DNA from: Pomphorhynchus laevis
Lineage: Eukaryota > Acanthocephala > Palaeacanthocephala > Echinorhynchida > Pomphorhynchidae
Assembly (NCBI GenBank): GCA_012934845.2
Contig: WNNJ02002852.1
Span: 1 to 64,000 of the forward strand
Length of the DNA stretch: 64,000 nt
Direction of reading: 5' to 3'
Each line of letters starts with the position of its first letter. Within the stretch, counting starts at the first letter, position 1. The notes beneath the pieces were generated by a model, which was not told the DNA's origin, made no database searches, and was given only the letters and a program-made list of their open reading frames with translations. Below, one piece after another: positions 1 through 9,408 of this stretch. The translations under genes and the position numbers were made by a program.

Positions 1-1115
1 AAAACGTTTAAAAAGGTCATGCAATTGAAAGTGGGTAGATGTGGAATAATGAGTTGAAGAAGGATTAGGGTGTAAAAGTTGAAAAAGAGGGTTAATATGG
101 GTAAATGATGAAATAAAAAGGGGTACATGGGATTAAAGGAAGATTTAATGGATATAAAATGGTTACATTTTAAAATGGTTTCAAGGACGTAAATCTGGTG
201 ATATGCTTGAAGACATGATAAAAATATTGCAGAATTTAAAAAATAAGCTTTTGATTTATGTTATGTTTATAATTTTTTTATAATTTCTGTATCTAAAAAT
301 TAATTTCTCTAAAAACCGATTACAAAATCGGGTCGTATTATAGTAGGATAATAGTCCTACTATAGGATAATACTTTTACATGTAAAATAAATACCTGGTA
401 TACTAACAGTGTAAAAATTAATATGTCCATGATATCGACTATTTTTAAAATACTTGTTTGACATAAAACTTAAAATATCTATAGAACTGTGTAAAATGAT
501 CATATCAAACTTAAATTTTGTACAGCTATGTTTAGATTGTATATTGCTATAATCTAACAATTTTGACATTTAACTGTTTATTTTGACAGAATTATGACGT
601 CATTTTTTAATACTAAAAAAAGTTCTTTAGCATAATATTTCTACAGTGGATGCAGCTCTAAAATATGGAGAGTGATATACCACACTAAACACACACTAAA
701 ATATGGTATGCCATAATATCTGTGGTTAGCGAGTGTCATAATCATACGAAAAGAAACACGGATATTGACTTTAACTTTTCAGCTTTAACTTTAAGCTTGT
801 ATCTGTACGGCAAAAAAGCAACAAGTAAATTGCATGTCACTATGCTTTTTTGCTTTTTTATATTGTTTTCCACCGTTTTATTTTTGCTTTAGAGTATCCA
901 AGTATAATATACTTTAGTGTTTTCAAGCATTGCGAAGTTAAATATATTTTAAAGAACCGATTTTGTCAAAGCAAATTAACTGAAAATATCAAGTTTTCCA
1001 AATATGGATTGGTATTAAATTTCTGTATTTTGCTGAGATGTTCAAATATGCATTTGTTATTCTTTATCTGATATTTGTTACCTCTCATTCAACATCCACT
1101 ATATAAGTAAACTAC
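1..1115. other. AT-rich sequence, no gene seen
   Basis: This stretch is AT-rich with scattered short open frames. The longest, about 73 codons at 850-1071 on the plus strand, has a low-complexity aromatic-rich product with no domain I recognise and is probably chance. I see no repeat unit, RNA gene or transposon coding sequence here. Confidence 0.6.
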
Positions 1116-3310
1116 GTAAGTAATTATGACTTTCATATATATAAGTGTAGCAATTTTTTATGCATAGAAATATTGTGAATATTCATTGCTAACACGAGTT
1201 GTATTCCTTCAGTGGTCGGTTTGATATTATAATCATGTGGTTGTTTGAATCCTATCAGCATCACTGTACACTACACTACAATCAGCGTGGGTGGACCTCA
1301 TCAGCAGTGAGCTTACAATTCGTGTTTCACAAAATGTAAGCTCACTGCTGATGAGTAATGTAAGCTCTTACGCTTACATTTCGTGTTTCAGTCCTGTTAC
1401 TGCATCTGCTGAACTCCTTGTCGCCGAAATGCTGATTTATATTGGGATTATATACCAAATTACACAATTAATGTTCTATATTTGATGTTGGCGGTAATTA
1501 ATATTCGCAATTCGAATCCACCACACCGATTTTTTTATTCCGTTCTTATACGAAATGTTCACTGAACAGTAAAGTAATTATGACTTTCATAGATATAAGT
1601 GTAGCAATTTTTTATTGCTACAATAAAAAATTGATTCAATCGTATCATGACTGTTTTCTGCTCCAGGAAGATTTAGATAATATTGTTAGGTAGGGTAATG
1701 AGACAGGACTGATGTTAAATATATCAAAGTGCTGCCACATGTACTTAGGACATGAGAAATTTCCTTTCAGATATAATAAATTAGGTGCCGAGACAATTAC
1801 GCAGGGACAATGCACAAGAGATATGGAAATACTTGTGCACGAGTCATTGAAGAGTCGTCCAAACATGGACAGAATCATCCAAACGACCATGAAACTTAAC
1901 TATGTGGTCCGGAGGTATTTTTGTAACCTATCGGCTTCCTGTCTTAAAATAATATACAATTCAATTATTCGCCATATTATTGAATATTGTATCCCTGCAG
2001 TATTTCCATGTACACGTGGTGAGATGAATGAGCTTAAAACGTCCTCCGTAGGTTGACGAGATCGTGTTATTCCATCAGGAAATTGTCTTATAAGGACCGC
2101 TTGCGCAATATAGGAGTTCCTTCAGTCCGTACTAGTATAGTATGTCTTGATATTTTGTTTTAGGGATATGTTATTCGAGCGTGACGGATTCCCGGTCGAC
2201 TGTATTCAGCAAAGCCAGCGAACTACTAAACAAGGTCACTCTCTTACTGTGAGGACCCTGCATCACGGCAAACTCGGAAGACTATATCGCCTTTCTCATC
2301 GAGCAGTGAGGCTTTGGAACAAACTTCCAGAGAATATCATCAACATATCAAATAGAGTGCATTTCAAGAAAACGCTAATTACATGGCTTCGCACAGATTC
2401 TAATTTCAATATCCTGTATCCGGATTAAGCTTTTACTGACATAAAATTGATTTTACCGTGAGCAGACACAACAGCTGCACGGCTATAGTCTTGTATGTTA
2501 TAATAATAAGCTAATATTCGCAATTCGAATTCACCACACACCGATTTTTTTATTCCGTTCTTATACGAAATGTTCACTGAACAGTAAACCGTAAACTGTC
2601 TTTTTACTATTGTGAATATTGCTTACATTATCCGCTATTCTTCATTGGTCGGTTTATAATTATCCTCGTGTGGGCTTTTGAATCCTATCAGTATCACTGT
2701 ACACTACAATCATCGTGAGTGGACCTCATCAGCAGTGAACCCACGCTTACATTTCGTGTTTCAGTCCTGTTACTGCATATGATGAACTCCTTGTCGCCGA
2801 AATGCTGGTTTATATTGGGCTTATATACCAAATTACACAATTAATGTTCTATATTTGATGTTGGCGGTAATTAATATTCGCAATTCGAATCCACCATACC
2901 GATTTTTTATTCCGTTCTTATACGAAATGTTCACTGGACAGTAAACCGTAAGCTGTCTTTTTACTATTGTGAATATTGCTTACACGAGCCGCTATTCTTC
3001 ACTGGTCGGTTTGAAATTATCCTCGTGTGGTTGTTTGAATCCTATCAGCATCACTGTACACTACAATCATCGTGGGTCGACCGCATCAGCAGTGAACCCA
3101 CGCTTACAATTTGTGTTTCAGTCCTGTTACTGCATCTGATGAACTCCTTGTCGCCGAAATGCTGGTTTATATTGGGATTATATACCAAATTACACAATTA
3201 ATGTGTTCTATATTTGGTTTGGGCGGTAATTAATATTCGCAATTCGAATCGACCACACCGATTTTTTTATTCCGTTCATGGACGAAATGTTCACAGGACA
3301 GTAAACCACA
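1116..3310. repeat. Tandem repeat of about 360 bp, interrupted by a LINE fragment
   Basis: The anchor ATATTCGCAATTCGAAT recurs near 1501, 2514, 2874 and 3234. The last three spacings are 360 bp. Each unit carries the same order of blocks: the anchor, a T-run, TTATACGAAATGTTCACTG, a CCTATCAGCATCACTGTACA block, a block ending in CATCAGCAGTGA, and CTGATGAACTCCTTGTCGCC. Units run about 1116-1573 (a variant, joined to the start of the next unit), 2511-2866, 2867-3226 and 3227-3310 (partial). A CR1-like LINE 3' fragment lies between the first and second units. A block beginning AGTAATTATGACTTTCAT occurs at both 1116 and 1574. No coding capacity is visible. It could be a satellite or tandem terminal repeats of a small retroelement. 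Confidence 0.8.
1662..2508 (+). pseudogene. CR1-like LINE 3' fragment (RT thumb to 3' end), family F
   Basis: Three reading-frame pieces give the end of a non-LTR reverse transcriptase. The first starts near 1662 (QEDLDNIVR) and continues in the frame 1712-2056 with LNISKCCHM, the post-palm segment of CR1-type RTs, and IIYNSIIRHIIEYCIPAVF. The second, 2147-2428, has the terminal block AVRLWNKLPENI followed by FKKTLI. A TAG replaces an expected Trp just upstream of 1712, and the frame changes near 2060-2150, so it is dead. The element ends in ATAATAATAAG at about 2508, the tail style of the other CR1-like copies here. It resembles the 22,063-23,030 fragment at protein level. It is strongly 5'-truncated and sits inside the 360-bp repeat array. 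Confidence 0.8.
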
Positions 3311-4364
3311 AGATGCATTTTACCTAGAATTATGCATTGCGTTTGAAATTTTAAAAATATCCGTAAGAGTCGGTGTACAGCTTTATGTAAACATAAACGC
3401 TATAACGTAATGCTATAAAATAACTGTAAAAATAAAAATGAATTAAAAAATAAACTAAAATTTTTGTTTAAAAAATAAACCAAAATTAAACAAATAAATT
3501 TTAATACCGAGGTAATGATTTACTTGTAGGCTAAAAGCAAGTGTATTAACTGACATTTATCGACTTTTAAATTTATTCATAATGTAGGAATTAATTCATA
3601 GAGGTCCATACATATACCATAGGTCCATTCATAAAGGTCCATACATATACTACAGGTCCATTCGTAGAGGTCTTTAATGAAGAGGTCCATATATATAACA
3701 ATATGTTTACGCCATACATAGACAAATAGGTATATGCAACATTTTTTTAACAAATCAGATCAGCTAACGGAGTCTACATATAGCATTATATTTAACGCAT
3801 AATTATAATGCTATAGCATTATTATATTCTACGTATTTAATATAATTATAAAATAAGAAATAAATAAATAAGAAATAAATAAAAATAATAATGCTAAATC
3901 AATAAATCAAAATTTAATAATTAGATAATGAATAATTATAAATAATTATTATAAGATTTTTTTCAAGTTAAAATTAAAAATTTCAATTTAAAATAAAAGT
4001 CAATTTTATGAATTGTTTAATATATAACAGACAATGCATCAGAATAAAGATTAGATGCCATCAGGAAGAACTGCAATATTATCAGTTTTCTAGAGTGTAT
4101 TTTATTATTATGTAAAGTATATTATCCATCCAAAAATAATTTCGTTTAAGAGTTTAAATTTAGAAATATATTAAGAGTTTAAATTTTTAAATTTTCAGGA
4201 ATCATAAGGTTCCTGGAAATGATTATCAAAATAATTTTGGTTGTTGTCTAACTATACCTGATGGTTCCTGGAAATTTAAAATTTATTTTTAATATTGTTG
4301 TGTTGATTTATATATTTTACTGATTTCTATTTGATAGTATTTTTATAGTAACCTAGTTTAAAAT
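3311..4364. other. AT-rich intergenic with one recurring AT-rich module
   Basis: No gene was recognised. The part from about 3750 to 4070 carries the recurring module of this region: a left block (AGATCAGCTAACGGAGTC) and a right block with ATAACAGACAATGCATCAG. The same blocks recur at about 4450, 5250-5720, 7140-7210, 7700-7860, 8030-8180, 12,835-12,990 and 14,760-14,900, and inverted at 13,720-13,900. Confidence 0.5.
3596..3692. repeat. Short tandem repeat with core AGGTCCAT
   Basis: The octamer AGGTCCAT appears about five times in under 100 bp, with spacers such as ACATATACCAT and TCATAGAGG, giving an imperfect unit of roughly 30 bp split into two half-units. No function is evident. Confidence 0.75.
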
Positions 4365-5215
4365 ATATCTATTAAATTATCTAAATGATTTTGAAGAAAT
4401 CCAATATCATTACATATTGTTGCAATTCTTAAAATTTCATTATTTAATGTATTATTAAATCAGCTAACTGAATCTACGTATTGTTATATAATTATAAAAT
4501 AAACAAAACATAATAATGCTAAATCAAAATTTAATAATTAAATAATAAAATTAATAATTGTTTTTAGATTTTCTATAATTTAAATCAAGTTGAAAAATAA
4601 AAAATAAAATAAAATAAATAAAATTAAAAATAAACGTCATTTTTATGAAGTATTTCCTCTTTTAAAATTTGATTATCTAGTATCTTATTCTAATGCAAAG
4701 TAAATTATTTATTATCCATTCATATGTTTCTGAATATCATTACATATTGTTGCAATTCGTAAAATTTCATTATTTAATGTATTATATTTTATATTATATG
4801 GTATGCATGAATGCTCATGCAAAAATATGTTTCTTGTAGATTTAAATGTCATCTTTACGATATAAATTAATAGTAGTTTTAGTTAATGTTAATTTAATGT
4901 TCATATCTCGATATACACTTTCTTTATCATTAATATTGGTTTTGTTAAGAATAAGGCTTTCTGGGTAAATTTGTTCACTAATTGAATAAAAATTATTAGA
5001 ATTAAATACACATATATCATCAATGTATCGAAACAATATATATTTCAATATATATTTCATATATTTATATTGTTTAGATTTAGTTTTTACACAGTTATGA
5101 ACAAACTCATAATATGCATTAATATGCATCTAGTAAATTATTAAAATGATTTTGAAGAAAGCCAATATCAAAAATAGTCGTATCAAGAATACATAGTTTC
5201 AGTATTTTCGACAGA
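4365..5215 (-). mobile_element. Penelope-like element fragments (RT)
   Basis: On the minus strand the open frame 4842-5129 contains the RT palm box FRYIDDICVFN followed by an IYPESLILNKTN-like segment and a YRKDDI block. This order is typical of Penelope-like reverse transcriptases. Continuing downstream on the minus strand to about 4705 are conceptual residues HEHSCIP and ILRIATICNDI, which match the open frame at 13,114-13,371. A further piece at about 4365-4455 repeats the ILRIATICNDIGFLQNHL portion, and another lies near 5130-5160. The pieces are out of order, so the locus has been rearranged or hit more than once. No GIY-YIG endonuclease was seen. The element is broken. Confidence 0.75.
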
Positions 5216-5249
5216 GGTTATATTACCGCGTAAACAACGTCCACAGGTC

Positions 5250-5720
5250 AATAATCAGATCAGATATCTGAGTTTACGTATTTTATAAATTAATAAAATT
5301 AAATGTAGAATTATTGGATCTGGATCAAAGAAAAAGGGAAATTTTTTATATTTCAATAGCCTCTGTTAGCATCTTCAGAAAATGACTGGAGCCACTGGTC
5401 TGCAGCTATCTAGCAGCTTGGAAAATATTGAAGGTAATTTTCGGAAGATGCTAACCGAAGTTAGCGAAATATCAAAAAATTTCCTCTTTTCTTTGATCGA
5501 GCTCCAAGAATTGAATACATTATTATCAAATATTTAAAACCAAATATTTTAAATATAATATATAATTATATATTATATAATTATATATTATAATTATATA
5601 ATATTTTATATAATTATTATCAAACTAATATAATAAAATTTGAAATAAAAGTCATTTTTTATTAATTAACTAATAAATAACAGACGATCTATTTGTATAA
5701 GATTAGAGATCATGATGAGC
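5250..5720. repeat. AT-rich module containing a fold-back with hammerhead-like motifs
   Basis: The left block (AGATCAGATATCTGAGTTTACG) and right block (ATAACAGACGATCTATTTG) of the recurring module enclose an inverted repeat at about 5327-5512. Its arms begin GGATCTGGATCAAAG and end CTTTGATCGAGCTCC. The right arm holds CGGAAGA, a GCTAAC/GTTAGC stem and GAAA at 5442-5469. The left arm holds the same motif on the minus strand in degraded form. About 60 bp of unrelated sequence separates the arms. The same organisation recurs at 7490-7860, more perfectly. Confidence 0.65.
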
Positions 5721-5747
5721 CGAAACACAAGAACAGATTTTGGAATA

Positions 5748-6779
5748 TCACGGATGATCATCGACCTTTTCAACCGAGTCGGCTTTATCGTCTTCTGCAC
5801 TATCATCAGTTGTTGTATCCTCATTGCTCTCGTCGTTTTCTACCGAAGTTTCATCATAAGATTCTTCTTCGTTTGCTTTCTCCTTTTCATCCGCTTCCAT
5901 ATCCACATTCTCGTCTGTGTCATTTTGTATTGCCTCTGATGATTGTTCTTACACGCTATTTACAACTGAGACAATTTCACTAGTTCCGTCTGTGATAACA
6001 TTCTCGTCTTCGTCTCTTTCATCTGCACATTCAACTGTCGTTTCTCCTGACAACGTATCGATGTCATTCTCAGTCGACTTTATAAAGAACGGATCTTCCG
6101 CTCCATCCATGACATCTTCATCTAATCGACCGTGATCATCATCGTACAACATTCATTGTTCGTCTGTATCGTTAACTTCCCCTTCTGTCTGGGCAGCGGA
6201 CGCGACAATGATCGTCTCCAGCATACACGCCGCATTGCCCCTTTGAACAGCAGCGCTTAGACGCTGTATGAGAAATGAACCTGCGCACTGGTCTGCAGTG
6301 ATCCGACCTAGCCTCTTTCCTAAATCCTGGAAGAAACTGGTGGATGAAGGATCAAATGCTCGAAGTAGCTTGATAGCTAACGGCACAAATGAGGATTGAT
6401 TATGGTCAATACACTCGTACTTGTGCGTTTTCAATTCTTCTGCATCCGTTGAGACACATCCTGTGCCATCAATGGCACGAATAATGTGACTCTTTGCCTG
6501 CGTGTTTGGACATGTTAAGTCCCATACCAAGAGCTTTCCGCTCTCCCGTGGTATTAGAGATCTAACATCGGGTCGTTTGCCGTCAATTCGGCTGAGACCA
6601 TTTGGCTCCAGGCTACAGGGGACGTCGGCGGCTGTAAGTGCCATCTTGATTAGGTTATTAATCTCAGCATGGCGGGTGTAACGATTGCGTGTTCTAGGGA
6701 AATTCAATCCATGTCTTCCAAAACAGTCGATTTGTGATCCACAACCGCATACCTGGTTTGTACAGATCGGTAGGCCCAA
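5748..6779 (-). pseudogene. REL-type endonuclease domain of a retroelement, with acidic tail (E1)
   Basis: The open frame 6153-6779 encodes a C-terminal restriction-like endonuclease. It has a CxC zinc-knuckle start (VCGCGSQID), GRHGL, TRHAEINNLIKMAL, then the nuclease signature: Glu in SLEPNGL, Asp in GKRPDV and Asp in LLVWDLTCP, a PD-(D/E)XK-like pattern. Near the end is FLIQRLSAAVQRGNAACML, a tail common in this family. The same frame continues to 5748 through two in-frame stops, giving a very acidic tail (runs such as ENVDMEADEKEKANEEES). There is no RT upstream: the sequence breaks at 6780, where a 13-bp perfect hairpin lies. This is the 3' part of a REL-bearing retroelement inserted on the minus strand. 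The class is inferred from the domain, and the exact clade is not settled. Confidence 0.75.
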
Positions 6780-6780
6780 A

Positions 6781-6814
6781 CGAACACATTCAAATGTAAA
6801 ATTGAATGTGTTCG
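6781..6814. repeat. 13-bp perfect hairpin at the E1 breakpoint
   Basis: Arms 6781-6793 (CGAACACATTCAA) and 6802-6814 are perfect reverse complements with an 8-nt loop. The left arm is continuous with the coding sequence of the E1 endonuclease (residues ECVR just before LGLPICTN), so the right arm looks like an inverted duplication made at the truncation point. Confidence 0.85.
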
Positions 6815-7202
6815 ACGCTACTAGTTGAATAAAAATTATTTTTACATTTAATTTACTTCAAATATGTATATTTTTAGAATCCTAGACGAAACAGATAGAC
6901 AAAACATTTTCTCTATATGTCTCACAATGTTAACATCGGTCACCATAAGTATATTATATTAATACAAAGTATATTATTTATTATCCATAAAAATGTTTGC
7001 TAATGATTTTTATTTATATTGTGTCAATTAATATACTTAACTATTTTCAAGAGTTAAAGTATATATAAAGTATATTATTTATTATTTATTATCTAATTAA
7101 AATATCGATAAATTATATAATAAAAAAAGCAATTACTTACAATCAAATCAACAAATAAAGTCTACGTATTTAATTTAATTATGAATCATTACAGAATTTT
7201 AA
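6815..7202. other. AT-rich spacer, no gene seen
   Basis: AT-rich sequence with one left block of the recurring module at about 7140-7170 (AAAGTCTACGTATTTAATT). No coding sequence was recognised. Confidence 0.5.
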
Positions 7203-7390
7203 ATTAATCGTCCTTTTCAACCGAGTCGGTTGTCTCGGTTTTATCGTCATCAGCACTATCATCAGTTGTTGTATCCTCATTGATCTCGTCGTCTTCTACC
7301 GAAGTTTCATCATCGGATTATTCTTCGTTTGCTTTCTCATTTTCGTCCGCTTCCACATCCACATTCTCGTCTGTGCCATTCTGTATTGTA
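7203..7390 (-). pseudogene. Second copy of the E1 acidic tail
   Basis: This block is nearly the same as 5758-5945. Read on the minus strand it gives the same acidic stretch (GTDENVDVEADENEKANEE, then DDETSVEDDEINEDTTTDDS) with one in-frame stop. There is no endonuclease sequence upstream, so only the tail was copied. It may be a local duplication or the remnant of a second E1-type insertion. Confidence 0.7.
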
Positions 7391-7565
7391 CTACAGAATG
7401 ACATATATTCTGTTAATATATTGTCCATGTATTATTACATGGAAATCGGGATGGTGAATCAGCGTATATATTTTATCTTTTCTTTTTAAATAGTTGATAC
7501 TGATCCATTATTGATAAATAATTATTGGAGCTGGATCAAAGGAAAGACGAAATTATTTTTTGATA

Positions 7566-7593
7566 TTTCGCTAACTTCTGTTAGCATCTTCAG
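7566..7593 (-). ncRNA. Hammerhead-like ribozyme core, minus strand, left arm
   Basis: Read on the minus strand: CTGAAGA, one extra T, a 6-bp stem GCTAAC/GTTAGC closed by loop AGAA, then GAAA. This fits the CUGANGA - stem II - GAAA core of a hammerhead, apart from the single unpaired base before stem II. Stems I and III with a UH cleavage site were not convincingly identified. Hammerheads are known in PLE terminal repeats, which fits the PLE-rich surroundings. Confidence 0.45.
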
Positions 7594-7601
7594 AAAATTT
7601 T

Positions 7602-7629
7602 CTGAAGATGCTAACAGTAGTTAGCGAAA
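7602..7629 (+). ncRNA. Hammerhead-like ribozyme core, plus strand, right arm
   Basis: CTGAAGA at 7602-7608, an unpaired T, stem GCTAAC (7610-7615) and GTTAGC (7620-7625) around loop AGTA, then GAAA (7626-7629). It is the mirror of the left-arm motif in the same fold-back. Only the loop differs, so the stem is the conserved part. Activity is unproven because stems I and III are not clear. Confidence 0.45.
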
Positions 7630-7860
7630 TATCAAAAAATTTCCTCATTTCTTTGATCGAGCTCCAATAATTCTATATTATTGATTATCTCCAATAATCA
7701 ATATTAAAAAAATAAATAATAAATAATAATATAATTAAATTTAAAATAATATAAGTTAATATAATTGAATTTAAAATAAAAGTATTTTTACCAATTGACT
7801 AATAAATAACAGACGATCTATTCGAATAAGATTAGAGATAATTAGGAGCCGATATACCAA

Positions 7861-8697
7861 GAACTAATAATTATTCGCATAATTACTCGAATTTTTTGTA
7901 ATTTCTCAAAAATAATTAATAAAATACAATATAGTCATATCAATAATGCATATTTTCAGTATTTCAGACAGAGGTTATATTACCGGGAAAACAAAGTCCA
8001 CAGGTCAATATTAACTTGTTAGTAGAACAAATAAGATCATATAACTGAGTCCACGTATTTTAGATTATATATAAATAAAAATAAAGATAAATAATAAATA
8101 ATTATATAAGATTTTATACAATATATTTTTATATAAAGTTAAAATTTAAAATTTGAATTTTAAATAAAATTCAATTTTTATTAAAAACAAGTAAAGATAA
8201 AAAATAAGTTTAAATTGGTTCATTAGAGCTGATTTTTACAACCGTAATACATTAGTGATAAACGAATATCCGTAGATATAAAGTGTGCAGCAACATAAAA
8301 TTTTGGGTCCACAACAAGTTTGGGAAAAATAATGACTTCTATTATTCTGGAGAAAACCGGAAGATATTTTATCTAACGTTACAAATATCTGTGAAACTAT
8401 ATAGAAGTGAACACCGAAATGTTTATCTGTGTATTATTTGATAAAATGACGTTAATCTATGCTGAGAAGAATAATAATCACTTCTATTAATAAAAAAGTT
8501 TGAAAAAAAGTTTGATTACTAATAAACATACAATAAAATAACATACAATTTGCTTTTTCATCGCTTACAATACTGGAGTATTACAATACTACAGTACTAT
8601 AGTACTACAGTATCACAATCAACAGTGCAGATACAATCTACAGTATTACAGCAAATAAATTTAATTCGCACTTTAAGTCACTTAAAGTGACTTACAA
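7861..8697. other. AT-rich spacer with repeated blocks, no gene seen
   Basis: A block near 7950-8010 (TTTCAGTATTTCAGACAGAGG, then TATATTACCG) also occurs at about 5190-5255. The left block of the recurring module is at about 8030-8070. The first copy of a 225-bp direct repeat follows at 8090-8314. From 8315 to 8697 nothing was recognised; a run of TACAGTA/ACAGTAC blocks at 8570-8650 is low-complexity. This last part may be the 5' leader of the REL element that starts at 8698. Confidence 0.5.
8090..8314. repeat. 225-bp direct repeat, copy 1
   Basis: Starts near AATAATAAATAATTATATAA and ends TTTTGGGTCCACAA. It matches 9184-9408 almost base for base, with a few differences in A/T runs. This copy sits upstream of the REL element N-terminus. 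Confidence 0.9.
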
Positions 8698-9182
8698 ATG
8701 AAGTCAACCTCTCAACAAACGGCATGTGAAGTGTGTGGGAAGCTTTACCAATACCGACGTATGCATTTCAGCCTGCTGTTCTATTTGCAACGGAACTTTT
8801 AAGCTCACCAGAGATGGTTTATTAAGGGTGCACGGTCCAATTGATATGCGTTGCTTGGGTTCCGGACAGCTTCCGCTGCTCCCGCGTCGTCGACCTCATT
8901 GCCCTCTACTCTACCCAGTCTAACGACAGTCGAGAACAACTCTGTGTATTCGACCAATATTCACAGTGGCGACAATGACGTCATGGATCCAATCGTTCTT
9001 CTGCGTAAAGTTTGACAAATGCCCACTACCACAATCAAGCGAATAGTTTGGAACTTAAGGCGCCAAGCCTCTGAGTTGTTGTCTGGTTTGATCAACAAAG
9101 CCCTCTGCCCACCGACTGTTTACGATTGGGCGCTTCTGCTATGCTTCCCCAAATTATGCCTGTGCTCATCAACAGGACAGAT
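8698..9182 (+). pseudogene. N-terminal part of a REL retroelement (E2)
   Basis: ATG at 8698 opens MKSTSQQTACEVCGKLYQ. In a second frame from about 8750 comes ACCSICNGTFKLTRDGLLR, then VHGPIDMRCLGSGQLPLLP, so a frameshift lies near 8750. The CxxC pairs suggest a small zinc finger, and the LTRDGLLRVHGP...CLGSG segment is a recurring N-terminal block of this retroelement type as I remember it. Later residues (TVYDWALLLCFPKLCLC) near 9115-9170 resemble the segment before the RT. The sequence is then interrupted by the second 225-bp repeat, and the RT resumes at 9409. E2 has this short finger instead of the long Cys-rich N-terminus of E3 and E4, so it belongs to another lineage. Confidence 0.6.
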
Positions 9183-9183
9183 T

Positions 9184-9408
9184 AATAATAAATAATTATA
9201 TAAGATTTTATACAATTTATTTTTATATAAAGTTAAAATTTAAAATTTGAATTTTAAAAAAAATTCAATTTTTATTGAAAACAAGTAAAGATAAAAAATA
9301 AGTTTAAATTGGTTCATTAGAGCTGCTTTTTACAACCGTAATACATTAGTGATAAACGAATATCCGTAGATATAAAGTGTGCAGCAACATAAAATTTTGG
9401 GTCCACAA
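9184..9408. repeat. 225-bp direct repeat, copy 2, inside the REL element
   Basis: Nearly the same as 8090-8314. It separates the N-terminal and RT parts of E2. Either the AT-rich segment is a mobile repeat that entered E2, or the 5' part was rearranged by recombination between the two copies. Confidence 0.9.

Larger units (their letters stand above)
7490..7860. repeat. AT-rich module with near-perfect fold-back (about 75-bp arms)
   Basis: Arms of about 75 bp (7520-7597 and 7598-7672) meet at the central palindrome CAGAAAATTTTCTG. Both outer ends read AATTATTGG or its complement, and the arms differ by a handful of substitutions. Each arm carries one hammerhead-like core, on opposite strands. 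The right part (7780-7860) is the recurring right block AATTGACTAATAAATAACAG. The left flank TGATCCATTATTGATAAA also occurs at 39,130 beside a related hairpin, so this unit is dispersed. No coding capacity. Confidence 0.75.

Noticed and set aside
850-1071. 73-codon open frame as a small gene
   Set aside because: AT-rich, low complexity, no domain, no relatives in the window.
1496-1530. tRNA-like B box (ATTCGAATCC) near a T-run, suggesting a tRNA-derived SINE
   Set aside because: No matching A box at the proper distance and no cloverleaf can be drawn.
2763-2810. CTGATGA ... GAAA in each 360-bp unit as a true hammerhead ribozyme
   Set aside because: The sequence between the two motifs (ACTCCTTGTCGCC) cannot form stem II, in any unit. 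Without a stem the core is not a hammerhead. It might be a decayed half.
5693-6135. Plus-strand open frames over the acidic tail
   Set aside because: They are antisense to the E1 endonuclease tail; Ser/Phe-rich products are the mirror of Asp/Glu codons.
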